Positions 44,548 to 54,652 of a stretch of 64,000 nt of DNA are shown here, piece by piece. This stretch comes from a virus. The position numbers and the translations under genes are program-made. The stretch lies in the IMG/VR virus record IMGVR_UViG_3300030019_000028, positions 1-64,000 of that record; one strand, 5' to 3'. The notes beneath the pieces were generated by a model. It did not search any database. It was not told where the DNA came from and saw only the letters and a list, made by a program, of their open reading frames with translations. Numbering within the stretch: the first letter of the stretch is position 1; each line of letters opens with the position of its first letter.

Positions 44548-47500
44548 TGAGAAATAACTGCGGTTTAATATCAACGAACGCGTCCATCGAACTGATGGGC
44601 GTGTTTAATAATTTTATAAAAACACTCTATAAAAAAGGAGCAAAAAATAACTATGCAAGATTAGAGGATAAAATTGCAGAATATCTATATGACAAACATA
44701 GGAAAGACGACAAAAATGATGCTTTAACTCCTGAGGAGAGTCATTTTATTGAACAACAGTTTATTTTATATACAGCTGCTGTTAAACCTATTTTAACTAA
44801 AAGTAGAATAGATACAAAATTTGCAGAAAAAATATGGGGAGATTCTACAGCCGTTAAACCTATAGAATTGTTTTTGGCTGATGTACAGAAAGCATTAATA
44901 GAGGGGAGTGAAACTACATTAACAGAAAAAGTTAAAAATTTATATGAAGTTTCTCCAGAAGATACTTCTTTAATTCCAGCTCCTAAAGAAGAATTAATTC
45001 CAACACCTCCATTAGAAGGTGAAACTAAAATTACTAAATTCACAGATATTAGTAATAAAATGGATTTAAAAGAAGTTTTTGCAAATGCAAATACTGCTTA
45101 TTTATTATTAGAGAGAAGAGTTTCTAATCATATTGTTAGGAATTATTTAATCAATCAAGAAACAGGAGTGTATAACTCTTCAAGTAATTCTGTTGATAAA
45201 TCTGTAAAAGCTAATAAAACAAGAATCTATAAAGAACTTATTAAGAATTTTGAGCAAAAGGGAATTAAATTTGTTGATAGTGAGAGAGATTATTACGTTA
45301 ATGGAAGAATTAATGATAACATTAAGAGTGTATTAGATAGAATTGCTGATTATTATAAAAAATATGATGGGACTGGTATAACTAATATCAAATTAGAAGA
45401 ATGGACACAAAATAATATAAATGAGATTTCTGATTTTATAAATTTTGTTACTATCTCTAACTTTGATAATTTGCTTTTATCTTATGGGAAAGGTATATTC
45501 AAAATTTCTGATAGTTACCTAAACTCAGCTAATGAAAAGTATGATGAACCTAAATATGTTTTAGATATTGCTAGTAATATCAATGATAGTATATTTCAAA
45601 CAGGTGAATATAACTTATCTGATGAACAATCATCATTGTTTAAGATGTTTATCTCATCTATGCCTTCTGTTACATTTGATAAACAAGTTTCTCATGATAA
45701 AGAAATTGATTTGAATACTGTAAATACAGTAATGGCTAAATTATTACATGGAAATCTATTAGAAGGGGCTCCTATATATGATCCAACAAATAGTATGGAA
45801 AGTATGAAAGCTTTACTTGAATTTGCCATCAATAATTTTACAGGAGAAGGTAAAAAAATAAAGAGTTTTGATAAAATTGAAAAAGACACTTTACTCTCAG
45901 TTTATATGTACTTTTTCAGAAATAATGATGAACTTACTACTAAACATCCTAAAGTTCTATTAAATAACTCATTAAGATCAGCTATACAAGTAGCTTATGG
46001 TAATGATACTGAATCTGGATTTAAAAATATCCCCTCATTTTATCATTTAGCCTCAAATAGTGAAGTTATTTCTGGGATGGACTACTTTAATGTTATAGTA
46101 AGTAACTTTGATAAAACATACTTAAATGAGTACACAGAGTATACCTACGATAAAGACCGAGGAACCATTACTGTAAATAGTCCTACTGAAAGATTAATTA
46201 ATAGTTCAGAAATTCAATTCACTAATAATTTAAATAATTTTATTAATCAAGAGTTTAATAAGACTTTCTTAGAAAATAGATATAAAGATGTTACTATTGA
46301 AGGTAAAGAGTCTGATATGCCTACAGTAAGATTTGAATTATCTAAAGGAGTATTTATTACAGCTAATTTAGCAAACGGTGGTATCTCAATTACAGATGGT
46401 ATTAAAACTACTGATTCTAAAGCACTTGATTTTAAAATAAGTCCTATACAAGAACAAAAATTAGTAGAAATTTTAAATAAAATCTTACCCCAATTACAAT
46501 TAAGAGATGATAAAGGAAATGACTTTTATTATCCTCTTTTTACTCAAGTATTTTCTCCTACTCTGGATGATCATGTAGAAGCATTAACAGCTCTAGCTAA
46601 AGTGGCTGGATATGTAGCTTATACTTCATCTATGGTTAATGAAATAGGTAAAGATGGTTTATTAGGTAGTAAATGGATGAAAAATTTTGGAGCAGACAAG
46701 TCACCTTATATTAAAGATGATGAGGAGTTTTCTATTGCCAGAATGTTTCCAGGTTATAGTGATATAGCTAAAAATATTGGTAAAGGACTCTCTATTATTA
46801 ATGGTGAAACACATAAAGCTGTAATTAAAGTAGGTAATGTTACTGTTCCTACAATTGGAGAAGTAAGACATTTATATGCTCTTCCTAAATGGAGGAATTG
46901 GTTAATCAAGCAAAATGGTAATAAATTAACTGGAATGCCTATTGCTAGTAATCTATTTATGAGAAATCCTGATTTTTTAAAAGGATTTAAAATTAGAAGT
47001 TTTGTAAAATCAGGTGATAATGTGAAACATTCCTCAGAGATGGCACCACTTGAAATAGCAACTACTTTCATAATGCATGACTATATAGCAGCTGCTAATA
47101 AATACAATGAAGTTTACATTCAATCTACAGTATTCGCTGATAAAAATAGCCATAATAGTGTAGTTGTAAAACTAAATGAAGAAATTCAAATCCCAGGAAT
47201 TACTAATAAAATCTCTCTCTCAAATGTAACAGCTACTGAATTAAAACAAGCTGCTTTTTTGAATAATGCTACTTATTATAAAGCTATCTCAGATAAGTTA
47301 ACTTCTACTTATATACCAGTGCTACAGACTCTATTGCCTGGGACTACAATTGAATCTACTTTACAAGGAGTTCATGATGCCATGAGCAAAGTTCAAGAAC
47401 AGGATTTTAGAAATGCTTTTTATAAACATTATAATGGAAGTGAGTATATTATTGAAGATTTAGGAATAGAAAAGAATAAAAAAGATGGCACATGTGGTTT

Positions 47501-50500
47501 ATCTCCTTTATTAATTTACTATACTGAAATGTATACTGATAAATCAAAAACTACTCCTGCTTTTACAAAAATGATGAAAGCTAACGAATTGCTTTTTGCT
47601 AAAAGTTTAAACTCATATAATATGAATATTGAGTACATGGATGGTAAAGGAAGTCTTAATCCTTTATTTATTCGTAAGGGTACCTCAACTATTTTTGATA
47701 CTTTAAAAATAGCAGATGAAAAAACAGGAGATAGAATTACTAAAGAGAATTTTGAAAAAAATTGGGTAGATCCTTCTACAAAATACTTAACCATTTATAA
47801 AGGAGGAGAATTAAATCCTTTGCTTAGACATTATTTTTACATGGATAACTATATTTCTGAGAATTTATCTCAAGCTAGTATGGGGACTATTCATAATCAT
47901 CCATTTAAAGGAAAAGCTAAGGCTAAACCTGGTACTTTTGAGTTCTTTACTGAAATAGAATCTGCTAAAACAGCTGCTATGTATAAAAGACAACTTCAAG
48001 GTACTCCCATGAAACCTTTGAATTTAAATTTAATCAATGGTGTACGTGAAACTATGAGTTCTGTATTTTTAACTGATATAAATAATCCAGTTTATACTAG
48101 TTTTGGAATTAAAGATAAGATGACAGTAACTGACGGTTCAGCGCAAGTAACCCCTTTACAATATATTCTACAAAACAATTCATTACTAGAAAATTCAGTT
48201 GGTCCTAATGCTAAGATGTTTAGTTTATTTATGGATCCAAAGTATAACTCATATGGTTTAACTAAATATGCAGAATTTGGTATTACTAATGAAATGATTC
48301 AAAATTCTAAAGGTTCTACTTATGATCTTATGAATTTAATAGAAAAAAGTTACAGGTATAAACCTTTTACTAGGAGTATTACTATTGAGGAATTTAATCC
48401 TAATACATTTGATTATGATAAAACTTTAGTACAATATACTCCAGATATCTTAAAAGATTTTAAGGGTAATAATATAACTATTGAAACAATTGCTCCTAAT
48501 GGATTATTCTATGTAAAAAATGATCAAGTATATGAGATTAAATCTTTAACAAGAGGTACTACTATAACTCAACCTTCTGGAGAAGTAATAGTAGCAAAAG
48601 GAGAATCAAATGATTTTCAGGTGCAGGCTATAAATTTAACCACTGGAATGGCCGAAGTTCCTAAATCTGTTAAAATAAATGATTTATTTGATTTATGGCA
48701 AGCTTTGGGGGCCGAAAATTCAGTATCTATTGATAAAGAAGGACAATATTCTGGTAGTAGAAATCCTGGAGAGACATTAAACTTTACTGAATCTGATGCT
48801 TCTCATTATGCTTTAGCAGAATTTGTAAATAGAGTAGGCCATAAAATGGATTCTAATCAAAAGGTTAATTTAATCAATAAATATGGTTTAAGAGATCTAT
48901 CAGATCCACATACTAATGCTATATACTCTAAAGAAACTGAGGCTAATTTTGTAAAATTATTTCCAGAGTTTAAAGTAAATAAAACTGACTTTAAAGTACA
49001 CAATCAGACAAATACATGGCAACCTTTAAAAGCAATGTTCATTGGAAAATATATCCACACATCTGCACAAAAGTCAGGTGCTATAAATGTGCATAATATC
49101 GATGATGTGTATAACCAAACAAAACCAATTTATCCAGTAGATGTTCCAGCAATTTCTACAGGATTACTTATGACTACAGAGCATGAAGTAGAAGGCTCAG
49201 AGATCACTAAAATGACTCAAATCTATAGTGCTATAGAATTTATGGGTGATTCACATAATGTGTCTAGTGGGGTTTATAATGCCATTGCTGACGTCTTAAA
49301 TATTAAACTTAAATCTTTATTTGATGCTACTGAATTCCAAAATGTAAATAAAGAGGCATTATATAAAGAAGTTACTGACAATTTGATTCGCACATTTAAC
49401 TCTAAAGACCAACAATCTATTGGTAAGTTCATTGGACAGATGGTAGAAAGAAATTCAGACGAGATAAAAGCATTTACAGCTCAAGCCAAAGAAGCCGAAG
49501 CTATCACAGAAGATGCTACAGGTGAAGAGCCTGGAGTAGCTAGTACTATGAGTATGAGTATAGTTAGAGATGGTAAAAGAATGCCTTTTAGTACTTATAT
49601 GTACAGTTCTTTTATATCTCTTATGAGTAATTTTTTAAATAAAGAGGCTATTAAAGATAAACAGTCTGGCATTGCCTCTCCTATTAAACCTTCTGGAGGT
49701 ATGCTTCAAGTGTATGATTCAGAAGATATTAATGGTAAAAAAGATGTACTTTTAAGAAAAAATTACGATAAATTAAATGCTGCTGAAAATATAGTGGAAG
49801 CCCCAATTACTATTGGAGAGATTTCTTTAAATGATTGGGTAAGAGAAAGTGATGGTAAAACTATGAAAGAGTATCAAGTAAATACTCCAGAAAAGTTAAT
49901 TGCACTTAAAAGAAAGGATACAGGAGAATCTGTTCCAGTTCAAACTTTTAAAGGATTTTGGACAAGAGGTACAGTACAAAATGATACTAATAATGTTTAT
50001 CTATTTGGCGATAATACTAACGATAGGATGGTTACTAAATATATTCCTGGGGCAACCCAAGCTGTTATTAGAGGACTTCCTAATGCTATAGGAATTGATA
50101 CAAAGAGAGATAGAGGTACTACAAGTAAATCATTCTTAACAGATGCTGATCTTCCTTGGTTTAAATCACATGTAGACGAGCAATTAAAGAAAGCACAAGC
50201 TTTAGGTAAACCTATTATCCTTCCAGAAGATGGAATTGGAACTGGAAAAGCTATGTTAAAAGAGAAAGCTCCTGCATTATTTGCATACTTAAATGAGGCT
50301 CTATCTAAATTAGAAACAACTAAACCTTCAAAAGTAAAATTTGTAAAATTATATGGTAAACCAAGAGATTTACAACCACCACTTTTAACTTTTAAAGTTA
50401 TAGGTAAAGGAATGAAAGAATCTCCTATGTCTATTTATGAATTACCTGATTTTGCAATGGTTTATGACTATAAAGAAATTTTGGAAGATAAAAAACCCAT

Positions 50501-52151
50501 GACTGCAGAGTTAGGTTCTTTTTTAACTAAGAGATTTCCAGGAGAAAATATTGAGAAATTAATGAAGAATACCAAATTAGTAAACAATGCTTTACGAGTT
50601 AATATTCAAAGTATTTTTAATAGAATTGATACTCAACATAATGTCTTAATTAACGGAAAAGAGTATCCAGTAGAAGTGTTAACACGTTCTTCTGGGGAAG
50701 CCATTGGCCCAAATATTTATAGAACTATGTTTGACTTACCTAAGGGAACTTCAGTTAATCAAGTTACTGAAGATTTCTTATTTCAAAGAATGTATGATAA
50801 ATCTAAACCTGCTATCAATGATAAAAGTTGTTATGCTTACGTACAGAATCCAAATGGAAATCATATCTACATTTTTAATAAAGTTCCAACTGAATTTACA
50901 GAATATACTCAAGGTAAACAGATAAAAGAAATTAATGGACAGTATTGGGTAGTAGATGGTAATGGTGATCCCAGATATATAGCCCCATCAGGTCTTACAG
51001 GTACAGCACTTATTGGTGGAAAAAGAGTAGAAGTAATTGTCACTAATGATTTACCAAGTCTTCAAAAAACTCTTCAAGAGACTAAAAATTATGACAAAAG
51101 TTTACAAACTGGTAGAATTTATAATGTCAACGAAAATAATGATGCTATTCTTAAAGAAGAGTGTGCTATTCTAGCTAAAAAAAGATTTTCTAGTTTTAGA
51201 ACCACTTTAAATTATATTGCAGCACGTATTCCCGGACAAGGTTTCCAATCATTTACTGATTTAAAACTTGTAGACTTTATTCATACAGAAGGTAATACAG
51301 TTATGACTAACCATTTTACTTCCTGGTTAAAAGGAGAGGATTATGATATTGATAAAGGATTCTGGCTTGGATTAACTCTTAAAAATGGAATTGTAGTAGG
51401 TTGGGCTAATGAATTTGATTATAGCTCAGAAGAATCTCTTATAGCTTCTATGTCTCTGCCTTATCCTGATAAAAAATGGAGAAGTTTAGACACAGAAGAT
51501 AGTATTGATGATCCTGCAGAAGTTACACTTACTAACGAAGAAGTAGATAGCCTATTTGAAGAAAATATGTCCAAATTACGTAGTGATACTTTAGTTAAAT
51601 TAGGTAATATTGATAATTATAATTTCTTAGGAGAAAATCACACAGCTTATGAAGTACAAGAAAAAGTTAATGAATACTTTATGCAAACTATACCTTTAAA
51701 TGCTATGGAAGATGCTGTTAAGAATAAAATGGCTTGGGGTATTAGAGATGCTGTAGTTAAACCTGTAAACTTAAATCATACAGAGTCTCCTATTGGAATG
51801 GAAGAACTTAGAGATGAAGCCACGGAAGCTAATAGAGTTGTAAGTAATAATAATCCAATGAGTAAGGCTGATTTTCAATATGCAAACATGGTTGGTAAGA
51901 ATGTAATTGGTATTGCAGCTGTTGCATTAAAGATTTGGAGTGCTGCTTCTTTCTACGGAAATGATAAAGTAAAAAAGGGAGAATTTGCTTCTATATTAAT
52001 GGATAAAAATCTCAAAATTAACGGAAAAAATCGTTATATTGCGAGCCAAGCAAACCTTAACTTTAGTGCGAAGGCTTCTACTGTAATTACAGATGAATAT
52101 ATTGCTGATCAAGTAGGTAAAAATAATATTGAGGAAAATTGTAATGGATAA
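44547..52151 (+). CDS. Giant RNA polymerase protein (2534 residues), DxDxD catalytic barrel, plus LFGDN/GIGTG domain
   Basis: Near the C-terminus is the signature of the two-barrel RNA polymerase/RNA-silencing polymerase superfamily: ARIPGQGFQSF (Arg2227) followed by GEDYDIDKGF with Asp2265, Asp2267 and Asp2269, which in related enzymes hold the catalytic magnesium. Single-chain polymerases of this type are known in crAss-like phages and are packaged to transcribe early genes. Upstream, about residues 1810-1925, is an embedded domain with LFGDN, QAVIRGLPNAIGIDTKR and LPEDGIGTGKAML, a pattern I know from stand-alone phage and bacterial proteins of unknown function (probably DUF7831). The first ~1800 residues have no motif I recognise. 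The gene overlaps its predecessor by one base and its successor by eight. Confidence 0.8.
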   Translation: MRNNCGLISTNASIELMGVFNNFIKTLYKKGAKNNYARLEDKIAEYLYDKHRKDDKNDALTPEESHFIEQQFILYTAAVKPILTKSRIDTKFAEKIWGDSTAVKPIELFLADVQKALIEGSETTLTEKVKNLYEVSPEDTSLIPAPKEELIPTPPLEGETKITKFTDISNKMDLKEVFANANTAYLLLERRVSNHIVRNYLINQETGVYNSSSNSVDKSVKANKTRIYKELIKNFEQKGIKFVDSERDYYVNGRINDNIKSVLDRIADYYKKYDGTGITNIKLEEWTQNNINEISDFINFVTISNFDNLLLSYGKGIFKISDSYLNSANEKYDEPKYVLDIASNINDSIFQTGEYNLSDEQSSLFKMFISSMPSVTFDKQVSHDKEIDLNTVNTVMAKLLHGNLLEGAPIYDPTNSMESMKALLEFAINNFTGEGKKIKSFDKIEKDTLLSVYMYFFRNNDELTTKHPKVLLNNSLRSAIQVAYGNDTESGFKNIPSFYHLASNSEVISGMDYFNVIVSNFDKTYLNEYTEYTYDKDRGTITVNSPTERLINSSEIQFTNNLNNFINQEFNKTFLENRYKDVTIEGKESDMPTVRFELSKGVFITANLANGGISITDGIKTTDSKALDFKISPIQEQKLVEILNKILPQLQLRDDKGNDFYYPLFTQVFSPTLDDHVEALTALAKVAGYVAYTSSMVNEIGKDGLLGSKWMKNFGADKSPYIKDDEEFSIARMFPGYSDIAKNIGKGLSIINGETHKAVIKVGNVTVPTIGEVRHLYALPKWRNWLIKQNGNKLTGMPIASNLFMRNPDFLKGFKIRSFVKSGDNVKHSSEMAPLEIATTFIMHDYIAAANKYNEVYIQSTVFADKNSHNSVVVKLNEEIQIPGITNKISLSNVTATELKQAAFLNNATYYKAISDKLTSTYIPVLQTLLPGTTIESTLQGVHDAMSKVQEQDFRNAFYKHYNGSEYIIEDLGIEKNKKDGTCGLSPLLIYYTEMYTDKSKTTPAFTKMMKANELLFAKSLNSYNMNIEYMDGKGSLNPLFIRKGTSTIFDTLKIADEKTGDRITKENFEKNWVDPSTKYLTIYKGGELNPLLRHYFYMDNYISENLSQASMGTIHNHPFKGKAKAKPGTFEFFTEIESAKTAAMYKRQLQGTPMKPLNLNLINGVRETMSSVFLTDINNPVYTSFGIKDKMTVTDGSAQVTPLQYILQNNSLLENSVGPNAKMFSLFMDPKYNSYGLTKYAEFGITNEMIQNSKGSTYDLMNLIEKSYRYKPFTRSITIEEFNPNTFDYDKTLVQYTPDILKDFKGNNITIETIAPNGLFYVKNDQVYEIKSLTRGTTITQPSGEVIVAKGESNDFQVQAINLTTGMAEVPKSVKINDLFDLWQALGAENSVSIDKEGQYSGSRNPGETLNFTESDASHYALAEFVNRVGHKMDSNQKVNLINKYGLRDLSDPHTNAIYSKETEANFVKLFPEFKVNKTDFKVHNQTNTWQPLKAMFIGKYIHTSAQKSGAINVHNIDDVYNQTKPIYPVDVPAISTGLLMTTEHEVEGSEITKMTQIYSAIEFMGDSHNVSSGVYNAIADVLNIKLKSLFDATEFQNVNKEALYKEVTDNLIRTFNSKDQQSIGKFIGQMVERNSDEIKAFTAQAKEAEAITEDATGEEPGVASTMSMSIVRDGKRMPFSTYMYSSFISLMSNFLNKEAIKDKQSGIASPIKPSGGMLQVYDSEDINGKKDVLLRKNYDKLNAAENIVEAPITIGEISLNDWVRESDGKTMKEYQVNTPEKLIALKRKDTGESVPVQTFKGFWTRGTVQNDTNNVYLFGDNTNDRMVTKYIPGATQAVIRGLPNAIGIDTKRDRGTTSKSFLTDADLPWFKSHVDEQLKKAQALGKPIILPEDGIGTGKAMLKEKAPALFAYLNEALSKLETTKPSKVKFVKLYGKPRDLQPPLLTFKVIGKGMKESPMSIYELPDFAMVYDYKEILEDKKPMTAELGSFLTKRFPGENIEKLMKNTKLVNNALRVNIQSIFNRIDTQHNVLINGKEYPVEVLTRSSGEAIGPNIYRTMFDLPKGTSVNQVTEDFLFQRMYDKSKPAINDKSCYAYVQNPNGNHIYIFNKVPTEFTEYTQGKQIKEINGQYWVVDGNGDPRYIAPSGLTGTALIGGKRVEVIVTNDLPSLQKTLQETKNYDKSLQTGRIYNVNENNDAILKEECAILAKKRFSSFRTTLNYIAARIPGQGFQSFTDLKLVDFIHTEGNTVMTNHFTSWLKGEDYDIDKGFWLGLTLKNGIVVGWANEFDYSSEESLIASMSLPYPDKKWRSLDTEDSIDDPAEVTLTNEEVDSLFEENMSKLRSDTLVKLGNIDNYNFLGENHTAYEVQEKVNEYFMQTIPLNAMEDAVKNKMAWGIRDAVVKPVNLNHTESPIGMEELRDEATEANRVVSNNNPMSKADFQYANMVGKNVIGIAAVALKIWSAASFYGNDKVKKGEFASILMDKNLKINGKNRYIASQANLNFSAKASTVITDEYIADQVGKNNIEENCNG

Positions 52152-54651
52152 AGGATGTATACATACATACAAAGGCGTAGAATATAGGAATTATCAAGAT
52201 TTAAAAAATGCATTAATTGAGGAGCAGAGTAGTCACTACTTTGCTCCTTTTATGGCTGCAGTTTTAGAAAAATTAAAGAATAATCCCGATATAACGGGCG
52301 TGCAAGAGATTGAAAAGGTCGTGAAAGAAATTTCTGATCAATTTATGTTGAAAGAAGATGTTAGTTTAACTTTGAGTCAGTTATTAAGTGCTGCTACTGA
52401 TAATGCTAAAGAATTAATCTTAGCTAAAATTAATGCAGGACCTGAAACTGCTGGAGTTTATGCATACTTAACCATGTTAGGAGTTCCTTTTAAAGAAATT
52501 GCTCAAATGATGAAGAGTGATGCAGTTAAATGGGTTATTGAGAATTCTCGTAAAAATATTTTTGATAAACAAACTGATTTTAATAGTATTAAAAGTTCTA
52601 TTAAAGAGTTTGAAAATGGCCCTAACGTATATAAATATTTAGATTTTGATAGGGCCAATATTTTTTCTAATATTCTAAGAGATAGTTTAAAAAATAGTAC
52701 TTTTTTAGGAGCACTTCCTTATGGTAATATATTTAAAGATCCCGAAGTAATTAAGATTCTCTCTAATACTGATAAAAAGAAAGGCCCAGTCGTAAAAATG
52801 CATTCTATAGGTGCTTTAATGTCTCCTATAGATATTACAAGTAAAGTTGGAGATACAATAGTAACTAAATCTTTAGATTTTAATATTTCTAGAGAAGATA
52901 TTAGTGAATTTTACAAAACTTTGCAAGAAGGTAATTTTATAAAAGAGTCATATGAACCTGTAGTTAATAAATATACAGAAGACGAGGATATGGATATGGG
53001 TTGGGAAGATGGTGAAATTAGAAGTAATAAAATTCCTGTAAAAATTGAGGTATCTAGATTTATACAAAAAATGATAGAATATTTAGATAAAGCTCCAGAA
53101 GGAGACATATCTGAATTTGCTAATATTATGGAAGATTCAAAAGAAGTTCTTATCTTAGGTAGAATGCTTTCTATAAATCAAGGTATTAAAACTGATAGTT
53201 ACTCTCAATATGCTTTTTTTCAGAGAGTTACTGATTATATAATTGAAAAAAGCAAAGGTAAAATGTCTTTAGAAACTCCAGAGAAAATGATGTCTGAGAT
53301 GATGGAAGAAATGCCTACTCATAGAGTAGACCCTAAATTTTTAGAAGAAGTTATGAAAAGATTCGATTTTAAAAAATTTTTAGGGATAGGTTTAACACAA
53401 GAAGACGCTACTATTTATAGAGAAACTAGTAAATTGTGGTATAATAAGATTAAATCCTCCTTTAATATTTTAGCTATTGTCTCTGATACTCCCCATTTTA
53501 ATGCAATGCTAGGAGTTTCCTCTTTAATGGAAAATATGAAAAGCATGCTCTCAGTTAAAGCAAAATTAGTTGATAAATTAATTAAAGATGTTTATGATAA
53601 ACATATTATAGCTTCAGATTTAACTGAGGAACAGATGGAGTATAAAACAATTGCTGATAAGGACTATTTTAAAATTATGGATTTTGCAAATGATTCTATT
53701 ATATTAAAGTGGATTCGTTCTTTAGACGACTCTAAGAGAATTTTTGCACATGATTCAAATACTTATCACACTATTGTTGATAATAAGATTGTTAAAGTTA
53801 CTGAAGAAAATAGGGAGAGATATCCACGTAAAATTGATGTTAGTAGTGCTGAGGGAAGACTAGATTTTATAGACATGGTTCATGAGATGATGTCTGTGTT
53901 AAAAGATGGAAAATTCTTAGTTAATGGTGAGTATAAAGAACATCCTCTTCTAAAAAACAATGCTTTTATACATTCATTCGATATTGATAAGAAAAGAGAT
54001 CCTTTAACTGGTAAAAACAATAAGTTCTATAAGCTTCCTATGAATATATTAAATGTAAATGAAGCTAATACTCATAAGTTTAATAGTTACTTAATTGGAT
54101 TTTCAGACTTAGCTAAAATTGAGTATAATGGAGTTAATATACAGAATTTATTATTCTTATATAATACTTTTATTCACAGGGATAAAATTAATAGAGACTC
54201 TTTAACAAAATTGTTTGAATCTTCTACCTCTGGTATTGAACATACTATGATGGGTGATTTTATTAAATGGGCTGGAGATTTTGATTGGAATGAAAAAGAA
54301 TTACAATCTTTATCCGAATCTAAAGAGTATGATTATGATATAGACGATATTATAATTAAAGGATTGGCTACTAAGATCTTCTCAAAAAACTTGGATAGAA
54401 ATGTAGGAAAATATGCTTATGCAGTCTTGTATAATGCTTCTACAGGAGAGTCTACAAAGCAATATTATGAGTGGAACAATAGTGCTAGTACTTATCAAAA
54501 ATATGATCACTTTAGTAGTGATTTAGCAATAGCTTCTAGTGCGGGATCACAAATTGGAGTACAAAGAGGAAATGCAAATGACTTTAATGCTACTTTAAGA
54601 GAAATCTCAAATAGAGGAATAATAATAAACAATGTAAAAATAGAATGTTAA
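52144..54651 (+). CDS. Large protein directly after the RNA polymerase gene, possible polymerase C-terminal part
   Basis: I take ATG 52144 (835 residues), which overlaps the previous stop by 8 bases (ATGGATAA), rather than the TTG at 52129. The N-terminal region is helical and includes LSQLLSAATDNAKELILAKINAG and TAGVYAYLTMLGVPFKEIAQMM. The rest is helical and charged, with an acidic loop (EDEDMDMGWEDGE) and many Met-rich helices. No catalytic motif is seen. In multisubunit polymerases the bridge helix and trigger loop lie after the DxDxD barrel; here only ~265 residues follow that motif, so those elements could be in this second chain. That is a hypothesis from position. Confidence 0.6.
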   Translation: MDKGCIHTYKGVEYRNYQDLKNALIEEQSSHYFAPFMAAVLEKLKNNPDITGVQEIEKVVKEISDQFMLKEDVSLTLSQLLSAATDNAKELILAKINAGPETAGVYAYLTMLGVPFKEIAQMMKSDAVKWVIENSRKNIFDKQTDFNSIKSSIKEFENGPNVYKYLDFDRANIFSNILRDSLKNSTFLGALPYGNIFKDPEVIKILSNTDKKKGPVVKMHSIGALMSPIDITSKVGDTIVTKSLDFNISREDISEFYKTLQEGNFIKESYEPVVNKYTEDEDMDMGWEDGEIRSNKIPVKIEVSRFIQKMIEYLDKAPEGDISEFANIMEDSKEVLILGRMLSINQGIKTDSYSQYAFFQRVTDYIIEKSKGKMSLETPEKMMSEMMEEMPTHRVDPKFLEEVMKRFDFKKFLGIGLTQEDATIYRETSKLWYNKIKSSFNILAIVSDTPHFNAMLGVSSLMENMKSMLSVKAKLVDKLIKDVYDKHIIASDLTEEQMEYKTIADKDYFKIMDFANDSIILKWIRSLDDSKRIFAHDSNTYHTIVDNKIVKVTEENRERYPRKIDVSSAEGRLDFIDMVHEMMSVLKDGKFLVNGEYKEHPLLKNNAFIHSFDIDKKRDPLTGKNNKFYKLPMNILNVNEANTHKFNSYLIGFSDLAKIEYNGVNIQNLLFLYNTFIHRDKINRDSLTKLFESSTSGIEHTMMGDFIKWAGDFDWNEKELQSLSESKEYDYDIDDIIIKGLATKIFSKNLDRNVGKYAYAVLYNASTGESTKQYYEWNNSASTYQKYDHFSSDLAIASSAGSQIGVQRGNANDFNATLREISNRGIIINNVKIEC

Positions 54652-54652
54652 C

